A stretch of 39,809 nt of DNA from Moraxella nonliquefaciens (GTDB lineage: Bacteria; Pseudomonadota; Gammaproteobacteria; Pseudomonadales; Moraxellaceae): contig NZ_LXTW01000037.1 in the NCBI RefSeq assembly GCF_001679005.1, positions 4,116 to 43,924 of the forward strand. Reading direction: 5' to 3'. A model generated the notes under the pieces. The model was not told where the DNA came from. It ran no database searches and saw only the letters and a program-made list of their open reading frames with translations. Of the stretch, positions 8,154-16,558 are shown piece after piece (position 1 is the stretch's first letter; each line of letters begins with the position of its first letter). The position numbers and the translations under genes are program-made.

Positions 8154-8412
8154 ACTATATTCAATGTCTTACAGTCCACAGTTAAGTTAAGACTAAATTG
8201 CGAGTACGCAGTAACTTAACTGGTAAGACGTTTTTAAACACACACTTAAGCTAATTTGTGTCTATGACAATCCTAACAGTAGGATTAGCTTAAAATAAGA
8301 ACCTAAGATGTACGGTGTGTCGTACGGGCGGTTGCCACTATCTTAGGCTTGCGGTGGGGCTTCACCGTCTTGTAGAAGAAATCCCCGAACGATAGGGCGG
8401 GGAGGAAGTCAA
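8154..8412 (+). ncRNA. Candidate structured RNA / IS200-IS605-like non-autonomous element
   Basis: The segment is a chain of perfect stems. A composite hairpin has an outer 7-bp stem (8166-8172/8223-8229) and an inner 10-bp stem (8179-8188/8213-8222), followed by T5. A second has 10-bp arms (8246-8255/8284-8293) around TCCTA-acag-TAGGA. An 8-bp stem (8302-8309/8340-8347) encloses two small hairpins like a three-way junction. CGGTG/CACCG (8352-8367) and CCCCG/CGGGG (8383-8402) follow. The last ends six bases before TCAA (8409-8412), and TTAC occurs at 8169-8172; these match the cleavage tetranucleotides of IS608-like elements. It may be an orphan omega-RNA-like right end, a non-autonomous element, or one or more small RNAs. 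Function is inferred. Confidence 0.4.
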
Positions 8413-8680
8413 AAAATGGAAAAGGTGAATGTTGGGGAGAGTGATGGTCAAATAATGTAACGCCTACATGGATTGTAAGAAAGGTAACAAAATATTGCAA
8501 AAGTCGTCCAATATAAGGATAATGGGGGTCAATTTTGCAAAACTTTACACTTAACACCATAAAGACACACAATTTTTTAGAAATATTTTGTTACTATATA
8601 CACATCGGCATTGATGGTTATTTTTATCAATGACGACATAATAACAAACTCGGTGCTTGCACCATAATTGGAGAAAAATC

Positions 8681-9241
8681 ATGAAAATGCTAAACAAAGC
8701 TCTATTAGCTCTTAGTGCATCATCACTATTGATGATGAGTGCCAGTGCTGCTGTAAGCTACGGTGCAAACAGTGTTGGTCAGCCTTATGTGGGTGTAAAA
8801 GTGGGTCAATTTGACCTTGATAAGCTTCAAAGTCATAAAGGCAAGTTGACCGCTTACGGCGTGTATGGTGGTTATAACTTTGACCAAAATACTGGTGTTG
8901 AACTAGAATATGTGGGTGCTGACAGCGAAAAATACAAGCACAGTAGAACTCTTGCTGAGTATGAAGTAAAAGCTAAAACTTATGGTGCATATGGCACTTA
9001 TCGTTATCACTTTGATAACATGCCAGTCTATGCCAAAGGTAAATTGGGTCTGTCTAAAACAGAAGTTGAAAATTATACAACCAACAGTCGTGCATACTCT
9101 AAAAAAGACGACAAAACATCAATCGCAGGTGGCGTGGGTGTAGGCTTTCAACCAACCGTTAACTTTGGTATTGAGGCAGGTTATAACTACCTAAATGCTG
9201 ATGCAAATATGTGGGGTTTGGGTGCTCATTTGGCATTCTAA
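8681..9241 (+). CDS. Small outer-membrane beta-barrel protein
   Basis: A 186-residue precursor with a clear Sec signal peptide (MKMLNKALLALSASSLLMMSASAA, split here as a charged N-end, a hydrophobic core and an ASA-A cleavage site near residue 24). The mature part has alternating amphipathic strands (VGVKVGQFDL, YGVYGGYNF, GVELEYVGA, AYGTYRYHF) and ends in aromatic Phe (HLAF), as outer-membrane barrels do for BAM recognition. The size fits an eight-strand barrel of the OmpA-N/opacity type. The start is fixed by GGAGAA before ATG 8681. A strong terminator follows, so it is monocistronic. Function could be adhesion or porin-like; this is not determinable here. Confidence 0.75.
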   Translation: MKMLNKALLALSASSLLMMSASAAVSYGANSVGQPYVGVKVGQFDLDKLQSHKGKLTAYGVYGGYNFDQNTGVELEYVGADSEKYKHSRTLAEYEVKAKTYGAYGTYRYHFDNMPVYAKGKLGLSKTEVENYTTNSRAYSKKDDKTSIAGGVGVGFQPTVNFGIEAGYNYLNADANMWGLGAHLAF

Positions 9242-9276
9242 TCTTAACTGCCATAGTCTAAGTAAGTATGACACAA

Positions 9277-9308
9277 ACAACCGTAAAGCAATTTACGGTT
9301 GTTTTTTT
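9277..9308 (+). terminator. Rho-independent terminator of the outer-membrane protein gene
   Basis: A perfect 11-bp stem (ACAACCGTAAA at 9277-9287 with 9292-9302) has a GCAA loop and a T7 run to 9308. Confidence 0.95.
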
Positions 9309-9336
9309 ATATTCGTTAGGTGAGTAATATCAAAAC

Positions 9337-10692
9337 TTATGCTGATTTTATTGTGGCTGTTGCTACAACATTACCATGCTCTCTCATCTCTAAGATAAGC
9401 CCATTATCATCATCGCTAAGTACATGCCAATTACCCATACCTTTGGGTGAACCATGAGCACTGACGCTGATGCTTTTATTTTTTAGGCGAATCATGGGTG
9501 GGGTGTGTTTGTACATTGTGCCTTGCCCATCTTTTTGAATGATTTGCCCTGCGATAACCGATGCTTGGGAGCGATGCGGAGCGACATAGCGACAAGGCAC
9601 GCCATCAATGCTGATACAGTCACCCAGAGCGTAAATGTTAGGTTCGCTTGTTTGGAGGGTTTGGGGATTGACGGCGATGCCTGTGTGTTTGTTAAAAGTC
9701 AGATTGGCACGCAGAGGCAAGCGTTCGTGAACATAAAGCCCTGTGGCAACGATGATTTCATCAACCAACAAGGGGCTGGTTGCTTGGCTATCATGGTTAA
9801 ATAGGTCAATCTGATAACCATGTGCGTTGGCGGTTACGCCTTTGACCATGCTGTTACCCAGCCAATTTACCCCAAGAGCTTTAATTGCGGTTAAAATACG
9901 CTCACCTGCCATGGCAGGCAGTAGCGAGGATAGGGGTCTGGGGTGTACGTCAATGAGGTCAACCTTGTGACCTGCCTTTATCAAATCTTCACTAAGTTCA
10001 GTGCCAATCATGCCCGCTCCAATGATGGCGATATGTTTGGGGGCATCCAGACGTAACTTTAATTCATGAAAGCGTTCTAAGTGATTGATGTGCCATGCCA
10101 TCTCTTTGGTGATGGTGGGCGGATAGGCAGGAGTGGCACCGATGGCTAGGATGAGTTTGTCATAGTATACCGTGCCACGAGTGGTGTGTAGGCTTTGGGT
10201 TTGAGTATCTATGTTGGTAACGTAGGTATTGGCAAGCAGGTGTATGTTATTATCAAGGGCGGATTGATTGCCTGTGGCACGCACCAGTTCAGCTCGCCCT
10301 TTGCCTTGGGATAGGGCGACGGACAGCATGGGTTTATGATAGCGATCAGCGTTATCGGCACTGATGAGCGTGATGCGTAAATCTTTGTCCAAAGCACGCA
10401 AAGCTTCTACCATCGCCCAACCTGCAAGACCTGCACCAATAATGACCACGCCACGCTCGGTGCGATCAAAAACAACCGCAGGAGCGATGTGGCTTGTCTC
10501 TTCATAGGGTTCAAAGTCGCTTTTACGTACACCACACAGAGGGCATTGCCAATCATCTGGAATGTCCTCAAAGCGAGTACCAGCAGGCAAGCCGTCCTCA
10601 GGGTCGCCCAATTCTTCATCGTAGATATAGCCACAAGCAAGGCAGATGAATTTACGCCATGCACCACGGCCATCAGTGGGGGAAGTTGTCAT
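9337..10692 (-). CDS. Rubredoxin fused to rubredoxin/NAD(P)H FAD-dependent reductase
   Basis: The 451-residue protein carries a rubredoxin at residues about 14-62, with iron ligands in FICLACGYIYDEE and WQCPLCGVRKSDFEPYE (two C-x2-C). A pyridine-nucleotide disulfide-type reductase follows, with an FAD-binding GAGLAGW near residue 87 and an NAD-binding GAGMIGTELSEDL near residue 225. A late FAD motif reads IYALGDCIS. The fusion would pass electrons from NAD(P)H through FAD to the iron centre in one chain; in Acinetobacter and Pseudomonas the two parts are separate proteins serving alkane hydroxylase. No alkane hydroxylase is nearby. The acyl-CoA dehydrogenase-like gene lies 20 bp upstream on the same strand, so that enzyme or an oxygen/peroxide-reducing partner is the likely client. 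Confidence 0.85.
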   Translation of the reverse strand: MTTSPTDGRGAWRKFICLACGYIYDEELGDPEDGLPAGTRFEDIPDDWQCPLCGVRKSDFEPYEETSHIAPAVVFDRTERGVVIIGAGLAGWAMVEALRALDKDLRITLISADNADRYHKPMLSVALSQGKGRAELVRATGNQSALDNNIHLLANTYVTNIDTQTQSLHTTRGTVYYDKLILAIGATPAYPPTITKEMAWHINHLERFHELKLRLDAPKHIAIIGAGMIGTELSEDLIKAGHKVDLIDVHPRPLSSLLPAMAGERILTAIKALGVNWLGNSMVKGVTANAHGYQIDLFNHDSQATSPLLVDEIIVATGLYVHERLPLRANLTFNKHTGIAVNPQTLQTSEPNIYALGDCISIDGVPCRYVAPHRSQASVIAGQIIQKDGQGTMYKHTPPMIRLKNKSISVSAHGSPKGMGNWHVLSDDDNGLILEMREHGNVVATATIKSA

Positions 10693-10712
10693 GATTACCT
10701 TTTTATAAAAAT

Positions 10713-11831
10713 TTAAATGAAATACTCAATTGGTTTGACCCGGGGTTCGTCCATCAGCTGGTGTGACAGATATCGCAGATGTTTGATGGCAGGGGTAACA
10801 ATTGCCACGAACTGAGCTTCACGCAGGCGACGTTGGGGGTGAGCATTCATCAGGTAGCCTTTTGCCCCTTGGTGGAGCATGGCAGATTGAGTGGCTTTTA
10901 GGGTCAGCATTGCCCCCTGTTCACGTACATTTAGCACATCTAGGAAGAATTCTTTGTCGCTCTCAAATGGGTTTTTGCTTAGGTTTAGTACTTTGGCAAC
11001 CAGATTGTCAAGCTCCAAACTTAGGCTGCCTGCTTGATCTTCTAAAAAGGCATTAGAGACCGCCGTACCCTCTTTGATATCATCAATTGCCCCCATGATA
11101 ATCCCTGCTCCAATACCCAGTTGCATCAGCACAAATGCCGAGCGAATACGGGTGATGAATTCTTTGCAGGGTAGGGCGATGATATCATCGCTACCGATGG
11201 GATAATCGGTCAATTCAATGCGTAGCGTGCTAGATCCTTCCATGCCACTAAATTTAGGGCAGGGGTGCAACTGCCATGTATCAGCTCTGTTTTTATCAAA
11301 GTGTAACAAGAAAAATACTTCATCATCCGTGCCGTTTATCTGTGCCACAGCACCACAGTATTGACCATCTTTGATGTGGCTAATCCACGGTAAAATGCCA
11401 CTGATTTTGTAGCCATCTGCATCCTTTTTGGCGATAAATTTCATGCTCTCAATATTTGCCCATGCTTTCATCGGGTTGGACAGTGCCGTACCGCCAAAGC
11501 TGTTGGCAAGGGTGTGATTGTTTAAAAACTCACTTTTTAATAGACTGTTGTCCGACTGGTCAATGTAGAGTCCCATCACTTGATGACACCACGTCAAAAA
11601 GGCGGTTGTGCCACATACTCGCCCCACGTTGGCATTGGCAAGTATCGCCAAATCAAAGCGGTTGCCGTAAGCATTTAGGTGTGGGGCGAACAGTCCCGCC
11701 TTGCCCAGCTTGGCCATTTGGCTAAGGGGGTAATAACCTTTGTCAATGTCAATGACTTTGGGGGCAAGATGTGTGCTTGCAAGCGTGGCAATGTTATTTA
11801 AAAAAGCAGTCTGGTCGTTAAAATGAAACAT
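10713..11831 (-). CDS. Acyl-CoA dehydrogenase-family flavoprotein
   Basis: The 372 residues match the acyl-CoA dehydrogenase fold: an N-terminal helical part (LAPKVIDIDKGYYPL), a central segment ANSFGGTALSNPMKAW and GYKISGILPWISHI that binds flavin, and a C-terminal helical bundle. It reads FSGMEGSSTLRIEL in the middle domain. The usual catalytic Glu cannot be placed with confidence, and the sequence is divergent, so it may be a flavin monooxygenase-like member (DszC or hydroxylase type). It is transcribed just ahead of the rubredoxin-reductase fusion, and co-transcription suggests electron transfer between the two. The substrate is unknown. Confidence 0.75.
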   Translation of the reverse strand: MFHFNDQTAFLNNIATLASTHLAPKVIDIDKGYYPLSQMAKLGKAGLFAPHLNAYGNRFDLAILANANVGRVCGTTAFLTWCHQVMGLYIDQSDNSLLKSEFLNNHTLANSFGGTALSNPMKAWANIESMKFIAKKDADGYKISGILPWISHIKDGQYCGAVAQINGTDDEVFFLLHFDKNRADTWQLHPCPKFSGMEGSSTLRIELTDYPIGSDDIIALPCKEFITRIRSAFVLMQLGIGAGIIMGAIDDIKEGTAVSNAFLEDQAGSLSLELDNLVAKVLNLSKNPFESDKEFFLDVLNVREQGAMLTLKATQSAMLHQGAKGYLMNAHPQRRLREAQFVAIVTPAIKHLRYLSHQLMDEPRVKPIEYFI

Positions 11832-11968
11832 GAAAAAGCTCTTATGTCGTTTTGGAATAAGTGGTATTTAAATGGTATTATAAAGTCAAAGGGTTGATTT
11901 ATCTTTTTCCGATTTGGCATAAATATTGTATGTTTGGGAACATGGCGATAGAATCATGCACCCCATTC

Positions 11969-13318
11969 TCACTTACCATGCATCATATGGATGACATTGC
12001 CCACTTTGTCCAAACATTCTTGATATTCGCTGTCCATGTCTGATTGTATGGTAATGCCGCCGCCTGCCCATAATTCTGTATTTTGCCATTTTTGTAGTGT
12101 GCGAATAAGTACATTCCAATTGCCCGTACCGTCAAAATTCATATAACCCATGACACCACAATATGCCCCACGAGCAGAGATTTCTAATTCATGGATGATT
12201 TGACACGCTCGTTTTTTGGGTGTGCCTGTGATTGAACCTGCAGGTAAACTGCCAAATAAGACCGCCAAAGAATGCACATCTTTTAATTGGGCATTAATGG
12301 TGCTGACCATGTGATGTACGTTTTGAAAACTCTCAATTACAAAGCGTTTGGGTGTTTTTACCGTGCCGATATGGGCGTATTTACCTAAATCATTTCTGAG
12401 TAAGTCCACAATCATTAAATTTTCACTGATGTCTTTTTCGCTGTTTGCCAATTCACTTTTTAGCTCATTGTCCGTGCTAGCATCATCATGGCGTGGACGT
12501 GTGCCTTTTATGGGCTTGGTGATGATGTCAATGCCATCATCTGTTTTGTTAAACTCAAAAAACAATTCAGGAGATACCGATAAAATCTCAAATTCTCCTA
12601 ATTTTAAAAACCCTGCAAATGGCGCGTTGATTGTGTCCTGTAAATGGGGTAAATGATTGACCAAATTTTCCAAATCTGCTTGCCATTTTTGGGTTAGGTT
12701 AATTTGATAAGTATCGCCTGCCTTGATGTATTTTTGGATTTTATTAAAGGCATGATTATAATCCAATCTTTGCCATGATGAGATGAATTGGGTGAGTTCT
12801 CTTTTTGGCAAGGCTTGATTTAATAGTTCGGTTAATGAGCTTTTTATTTTGTCAAAGATTTGTTTGTCAGTATTGATGCCAATCAATGTAAATCCATGGT
12901 CGCACGGCTTGATATGAATGTCATAATGCCCAAAATAGGCACAAGGCTGACCAGCTTTGATGGTGATGCTTGCATCTAATTCATGAGCGGGTAGGTCATA
13001 ACCGATAAAGCCCATCAAGCCGTGCATGTACTCGCCTTTATGTGTGGCAGTTTGGGCTTGGGCTTGGCAGTAGGCGATAAGCTCATCTTGCCAATCGGTA
13101 TAGGTGGAGACATAACGCTTAGGTGGTGCGTGGCGTGTGTGTTTGTCTATCAAGAGCGTGTCTGTAAATGTTGCCGTCCATGACACAGTAGGGCAAATGC
13201 CGATGATGGGGCGATGAGCGTTGTGTAAAAAACACGCCTGCCAGTTAGGATGATGCGTGATGATGAGTGCGACAAGTTGGCTTGGGGTGTGCGTGGTGTC
13301 AATGGGGTGTGTGAGCAT
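11969..13318 (-). CDS. pabB: Aminodeoxychorismate synthase component I
   Basis: The enzyme makes 4-amino-4-deoxychorismate from chorismate and ammonia, the first committed step to p-aminobenzoate and folate; a PabA-type glutaminase supplies the ammonia and is not in this window. The 449-residue protein has a chorismate-binding C-terminal half. Its PIKGTRPR motif contains the lysine characteristic of PabB rather than TrpE. GDTYQINLTQKW, DLLRNDLG and GSITGTPKKRA are also present. The N-terminal half is the less conserved regulatory-type domain. No strong Shine-Dalgarno precedes ATG 13318. No neighbours of folate synthesis are adjacent. Confidence 0.9.
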   Translation of the reverse strand: MLTHPIDTTHTPSQLVALIITHHPNWQACFLHNAHRPIIGICPTVSWTATFTDTLLIDKHTRHAPPKRYVSTYTDWQDELIAYCQAQAQTATHKGEYMHGLMGFIGYDLPAHELDASITIKAGQPCAYFGHYDIHIKPCDHGFTLIGINTDKQIFDKIKSSLTELLNQALPKRELTQFISSWQRLDYNHAFNKIQKYIKAGDTYQINLTQKWQADLENLVNHLPHLQDTINAPFAGFLKLGEFEILSVSPELFFEFNKTDDGIDIITKPIKGTRPRHDDASTDNELKSELANSEKDISENLMIVDLLRNDLGKYAHIGTVKTPKRFVIESFQNVHHMVSTINAQLKDVHSLAVLFGSLPAGSITGTPKKRACQIIHELEISARGAYCGVMGYMNFDGTGNWNVLIRTLQKWQNTELWAGGGITIQSDMDSEYQECLDKVGNVIHMMHGK

Positions 13319-13608
13319 GATGATAAACTGATAAAAGGCAAATTGTCATATAAAATAAGAAGAAAAATAGAATTGGCGTTATTATAACTTTAATAAGGGC
13401 GATGTGGGGCGATAATACACCAAATGCGGTTATAAGACAACTTATGATAAAAAAGATAGACCAAACGCCAAATTCAAGGAGACATTAGCATCTTTGTATT
13501 TGGCGATTTGGTAGTGCCACCATCACAGTTTGGTCATAAAAAGCAAAGCGAGCTAAGCTGAATCTGATACGCCATTTGAGGGGCAATAATGTCTTGATTT
13601 CTAAAACA
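13319..13608. other. Intergenic region between pabB and fabB
   Basis: No coding signal. It contains an imperfect inverted repeat with one bulged base, 13461-13473 (CCAAACGCCAAAT) with 13498-13511, which may serve as a transcript end for fabB although no T-run is obvious. Confidence 0.4.
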
Positions 13609-14841
13609 TTAACCCTCAAATTTGCTTATCACCAACGCTGCATTTGTTCCACCAAAACCAAAGCTGTTACTCATGATGGTGTTAAGTTTGGTCTGACGTG
13701 TGGTTTGGACAATGTCAAAGGGTTTGGCTTTTTCGTCCATGTTGGTGATGTTGATGCTAGGAGCGATAAAGTTGTTATTCATCATGAGTACACAATAAAT
13801 CAGCTCTTGTGCCCCCACTGCCCCCAAACTATGCCCTGTTAGGGATTTGGTTGAACTGATGGGTGGGGTTTTGTTTGCACCGCCAAACACCTCGGCGATG
13901 GCATGTAGCTCTGTGATGTCACCAAGCGGTGTACTGGTGCCGTGTGAATTCACATAATCTACCGTATCAATCCCTGCCTGAGATAAGGCAATTTGCATAC
14001 AGCGAGTTGCTCCCTCACCGCTTGGGGCGACCATTTCTGCCCCATCTGAGGTTGCACCATAACCGATGATTTCAGCTAAGATTGTCGCTCCACGAGATTG
14101 TGCATGTTCTAGGCTCTCCACGACCACGATGGCACCACCACCTGCGATGACAAAGCCATCTCGTGTGGCATCATAGGGGCGACTTGCGGTTTTTGGTGTG
14201 TCGTTATGGTTGGTACTCATTGCTCCCATTGCATCAAACATGCACGACTGTGTCCAATGCTCGCTCTCTGCCCCTCCTGCGATGACCACGTCCGCCTTAC
14301 CGAGCTGAATAAGTTCCATGGCATGACCGATACAGTGGCTAGATGTGGCACAAGCTGATGATAGCGAATAGCTAATACCCTTGATGCGTAGTCCTGTGGT
14401 AAGCGTGGCAGATACGGTGCTGCTCATGATTTTAGGTACTGCCATTGCTCCCACACCACGCAGTCCCTTGGCTTTCATGTTGTCTACTGAATTAACCACA
14501 TCCGCCGTACTTGCTCCGCCTGAGCCTGCCACAACCGCAACACGTACGTCATCTGCTATGTCATCAAGGCTTAGCCCTGCATTGTCAATGGCAGATAAGG
14601 CGGACACATAGGCGTATAGGCTTGCATCTGACATAAAGCGTTTTAGCTTGCGGTCAATGGCAGATGTATTAAGTGTTTTTTGGTCAATAGAACCTGATAC
14701 GCAGGATTTAAAGCCATTATCAGCATAGCTTTGGTTGAAGATGATGCCTGATTTGCCGTTTTTTAGATTGTCGGTAACGGTATCTAAATCGTTGCCAATG
14801 TTTGAGACAATGCCCATGCCTGTGATGACGACTCTTTTCAT
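13609..14841 (-). CDS. fabB: Beta-ketoacyl-ACP synthase I
   Basis: FabB condenses malonyl-ACP with growing acyl-ACP in type II fatty-acid synthesis and is needed for unsaturated chains. The 410-residue thiolase-fold protein has the active Cys in SSACATSSHCIG, one His in NSHGTSTPLGD, and the Lys-His element in TKSLTGHSLGAVGAQE. The C-terminal GFGGTNAALV glycine loop is present. ESEHWT and SSACATSSHCIG favour FabB over FabF. The start at 14841 was chosen because an upstream TTG has no ribosome site, whereas GGAA lies eight bases before ATG, and the product then begins MKRVVITGMG as in the family. fabA is not adjacent. Confidence 0.9.
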   Translation of the reverse strand: MKRVVITGMGIVSNIGNDLDTVTDNLKNGKSGIIFNQSYADNGFKSCVSGSIDQKTLNTSAIDRKLKRFMSDASLYAYVSALSAIDNAGLSLDDIADDVRVAVVAGSGGASTADVVNSVDNMKAKGLRGVGAMAVPKIMSSTVSATLTTGLRIKGISYSLSSACATSSHCIGHAMELIQLGKADVVIAGGAESEHWTQSCMFDAMGAMSTNHNDTPKTASRPYDATRDGFVIAGGGAIVVVESLEHAQSRGATILAEIIGYGATSDGAEMVAPSGEGATRCMQIALSQAGIDTVDYVNSHGTSTPLGDITELHAIAEVFGGANKTPPISSTKSLTGHSLGAVGAQELIYCVLMMNNNFIAPSINITNMDEKAKPFDIVQTTRQTKLNTIMSNSFGFGGTNAALVISKFEG

Positions 14842-14946
14842 ATATTTTTCCAAAAAGTTTACAGATGTAGTGATGATATTGTAACAAATTATGACCTAAA
14901 AAAGCAAAATTTTCAATCAAATTTATCATAGAATCTAAAAAATATA

Positions 14947-14972
14947 AAAACGGCGACCATGGTCACCGTTTT
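14947..14972 (-). terminator. Terminator of ssb
   Basis: A 26-bp near-perfect palindrome (13-bp arms, one mismatch, centre CCATGG) lies 18 bp after the ssb stop. On the minus strand it is followed by a T-run. Confidence 0.8.
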
Positions 14973-14990
14973 GTTATTAATGCGTATAGA

Positions 14991-15722
14991 TTAAAAGGGC
15001 ACATCATCATCTGCCACACCACTGATTGATGGCGGAGTTACTGCTTTTTGGGTGGTTTTATTGCTTATGTATGGATTGGTCTCATTTTGGCTGCTCTGAT
15101 TGCTATTTTGATTCATGCTTTGGGCATGTTGGGGGTCTTGGTCAAAGCCTTGGTTGGGATTGTTATTTTGGTAGTTATTTTGATGATGTGGGGCATTTTT
15201 TCCAAAGCCATTTTGGGGTTGATTGTTAAAGCCATTTTGATAACCACCCTGATATTGTGCGTTGCCAACAAAGCCATTATTACCTTGATAACCGCTGTTT
15301 TGTTGGTGATTGTAGTCACCAACAAAATTGCGATTATTGTGGTTTTGCTTGCCCTGCCAATTACCACCATGCCCACCGCCATGGTTGTCACGTCTTTCAA
15401 GCATTTGCATTTGATTGGCTCGCACTTCGGTGCTATAACGCTCTATGCCTTGTGCATCGGTATATTTCCTAGTGTGTAGGCTACCTTCTATATATACAAG
15501 CATCCCTTTACGTAGATATTGGGCAGCAATCTCGCCCAAGCGATTAAATAGACTGATGCGGTGCCATTCGGTCTGTTCTTTTTGTTCGCCTGTGTTTTTG
15601 TCTATCCAACGTTCAGACGTTGCTACGTTAATGCTGGTCAAGCTGCCACCATTTTGAAATTGACGCACCTCTGGGTCTTGACCCAAATGACCGATGATAG
15701 TTACTTTGTTAATACTTGCCAT
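14991..15722 (-). CDS. ssb: Single-stranded DNA-binding protein
   Basis: SSB coats single-stranded DNA in replication, repair and recombination as a tetramer. Residues 1-110 form the OB fold (INKVTIIGHLGQDPEVRQF, EWHRISLFNRLGEIA, LVYIEGSLHTRKYTD). A long low-complexity Asn/Gln/Gly linker of about 110 residues follows, then the conserved acidic tip DDDVPF that recruits partner proteins. At 243 residues it is longer than the E. coli protein (178) because of the linker. It is flanked by a terminator and by a 290-bp upstream region holding a direct repeat, and appears to be transcribed alone. Confidence 0.95.
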   Translation of the reverse strand: MASINKVTIIGHLGQDPEVRQFQNGGSLTSINVATSERWIDKNTGEQKEQTEWHRISLFNRLGEIAAQYLRKGMLVYIEGSLHTRKYTDAQGIERYSTEVRANQMQMLERRDNHGGGHGGNWQGKQNHNNRNFVGDYNHQQNSGYQGNNGFVGNAQYQGGYQNGFNNQPQNGFGKNAPHHQNNYQNNNPNQGFDQDPQHAQSMNQNSNQSSQNETNPYISNKTTQKAVTPPSISGVADDDVPF

Positions 15723-16011
15723 GATAGTTACTCAATTTTTGATGTTTAAACTTTTGATGTTTAAAAATGATTGTTCGTTCAAATAAATTCGTCTTAAATA
15801 AACTGTTAAATTCACATATCTAGGGTTATTGTTTTGTACCAAATGGGCTTGTTTCTAATTGGTATGCCATCGCTGATATTCATGCGTTGGATTGCGATTG
15901 TTTGGTATCATCTGTGATGAAGACGATGAATTAAAATAAGTCAGAATAAGATATCCTGACTTATTGTATGATGCAGTCAAGGTGATAATCTCTTATCTTA
16001 TTTTATCATCT
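15723..16011. other. Intergenic region between ssb and hns
   Basis: Just upstream of ssb lies a direct repeat of TTTTGATGTTTAAA (15737-15750 and 15752-15765), which could be a paired binding site or part of the ssb promoter. The other end carries the hns terminator listed separately. No coding frame is seen. Confidence 0.5.
15935..15965 (-). terminator. Probable terminator of hns
   Basis: A perfect 10-bp stem (15935-15944 with 15956-15965, AATAAGTCAG) is followed on the minus strand by a T-rich run. It lies about 46 bp past the hns stop. Confidence 0.6.
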
Positions 16012-16338
16012 TTATTTTACCGCATAGTCTTCTAATTTCCTACCTTGGGACAAAGCCTCTTCTAACCAACCTGGCTTACGACCACGACCTGCCCATACAT
16101 TTTTTGGGTTTTGTGGGTCACGGTAAGCAATGGACGCCTCCTTATGAGCTTTTTTGCCAACTTTTAGAATCTCTTCAATGGTAGTGCCATTTTCTTTGGC
16201 AATTTGTTTAAATTGTAAGTAAGCATCTTTTAGACCTTGGGCTTGCTTTTGTTTGATTTTGGCTTGGGCATCTTTGGTAAGTGCTTCTAGCTGTTCTACG
16301 CTTAGGGTGTCAATGTTTACATTATTTACATTAGGCAT
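16012..16338 (-). CDS. hns: H-NS family histone-like nucleoid-structuring protein
   Basis: The 108-residue protein has an N-terminal coiled-coil oligomerisation part (LSVEQLEALTKDAQAKIKQK) and a C-terminal DNA-binding part with YRDPQNPKNVWAGRGRKPGW, the AT-hook-like signature of H-NS proteins. H-NS-type proteins silence AT-rich, often horizontally acquired DNA and shape the nucleoid. The gene is monocistronic. An 18-bp perfect palindrome lies 52 bp upstream and may be part of its own control. Given the AT-rich toxin and IS region in this window, those genes are plausible silencing targets. Confidence 0.85.
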   Translation of the reverse strand: MPNVNNVNIDTLSVEQLEALTKDAQAKIKQKQAQGLKDAYLQFKQIAKENGTTIEEILKVGKKAHKEASIAYRDPQNPKNVWAGRGRKPGWLEEALSQGRKLEDYAVK

Positions 16339-16389
16339 GATATTTCCTCATTTGAAAGAACCGTGCTAACAATCAAGCTTAATCTATTG

Positions 16390-16407
16390 ATGTTAATATA
16401 TTAACAT
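16390..16407. promoter_or_regulatory. 18-bp perfect palindrome upstream of hns
   Basis: ATGTTAATATATTAACAT is a perfect palindrome located 52 bp before the hns start codon, in the likely promoter region. A half-site (TTAACAT) recurs near 16528. It could be an operator for a dimeric regulator or a preferred H-NS site. Confidence 0.4.
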
Positions 16408-16558
16408 AATTATATTACACATGATTATTAGTGGCGACAGTTGGGACATCTTAGGTTTATTAAAAATAAATTTAAAATACCCCTATTTAAAAAGATAAAA
16501 ACACTGATTTTTATCGCATGATTATATTAACATATTTTATTTTAAAACTTCAAATTAT

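Larger units (their letters stand above)
7948..8680. other. Long intergenic region without protein genes
   Basis: Between gph and the outer-membrane protein gene no convincing coding frame exists. The first part (7948-8100) is AT-rich with many T and A runs. The middle (8119-8412) holds the promoter-like sequence and hairpin chain listed separately. The final part (8413-8680) leads to the outer-membrane protein gene and probably contains its promoter; TACTATATAC near 8591-8600 is a possible -10 region. Confidence 0.6.

Noticed and set aside
8303..8572. 89-codon minus-strand frame in the intergenic region
   Set aside because: No ribosome site, no domain, and it crosses the hairpin chain; composition is not protein-like.
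15048..15479. Hydrophobic plus-strand frame opposite ssb
   Set aside because: It mirrors the Asn/Gln/Gly linker of ssb and has no independent start signals.
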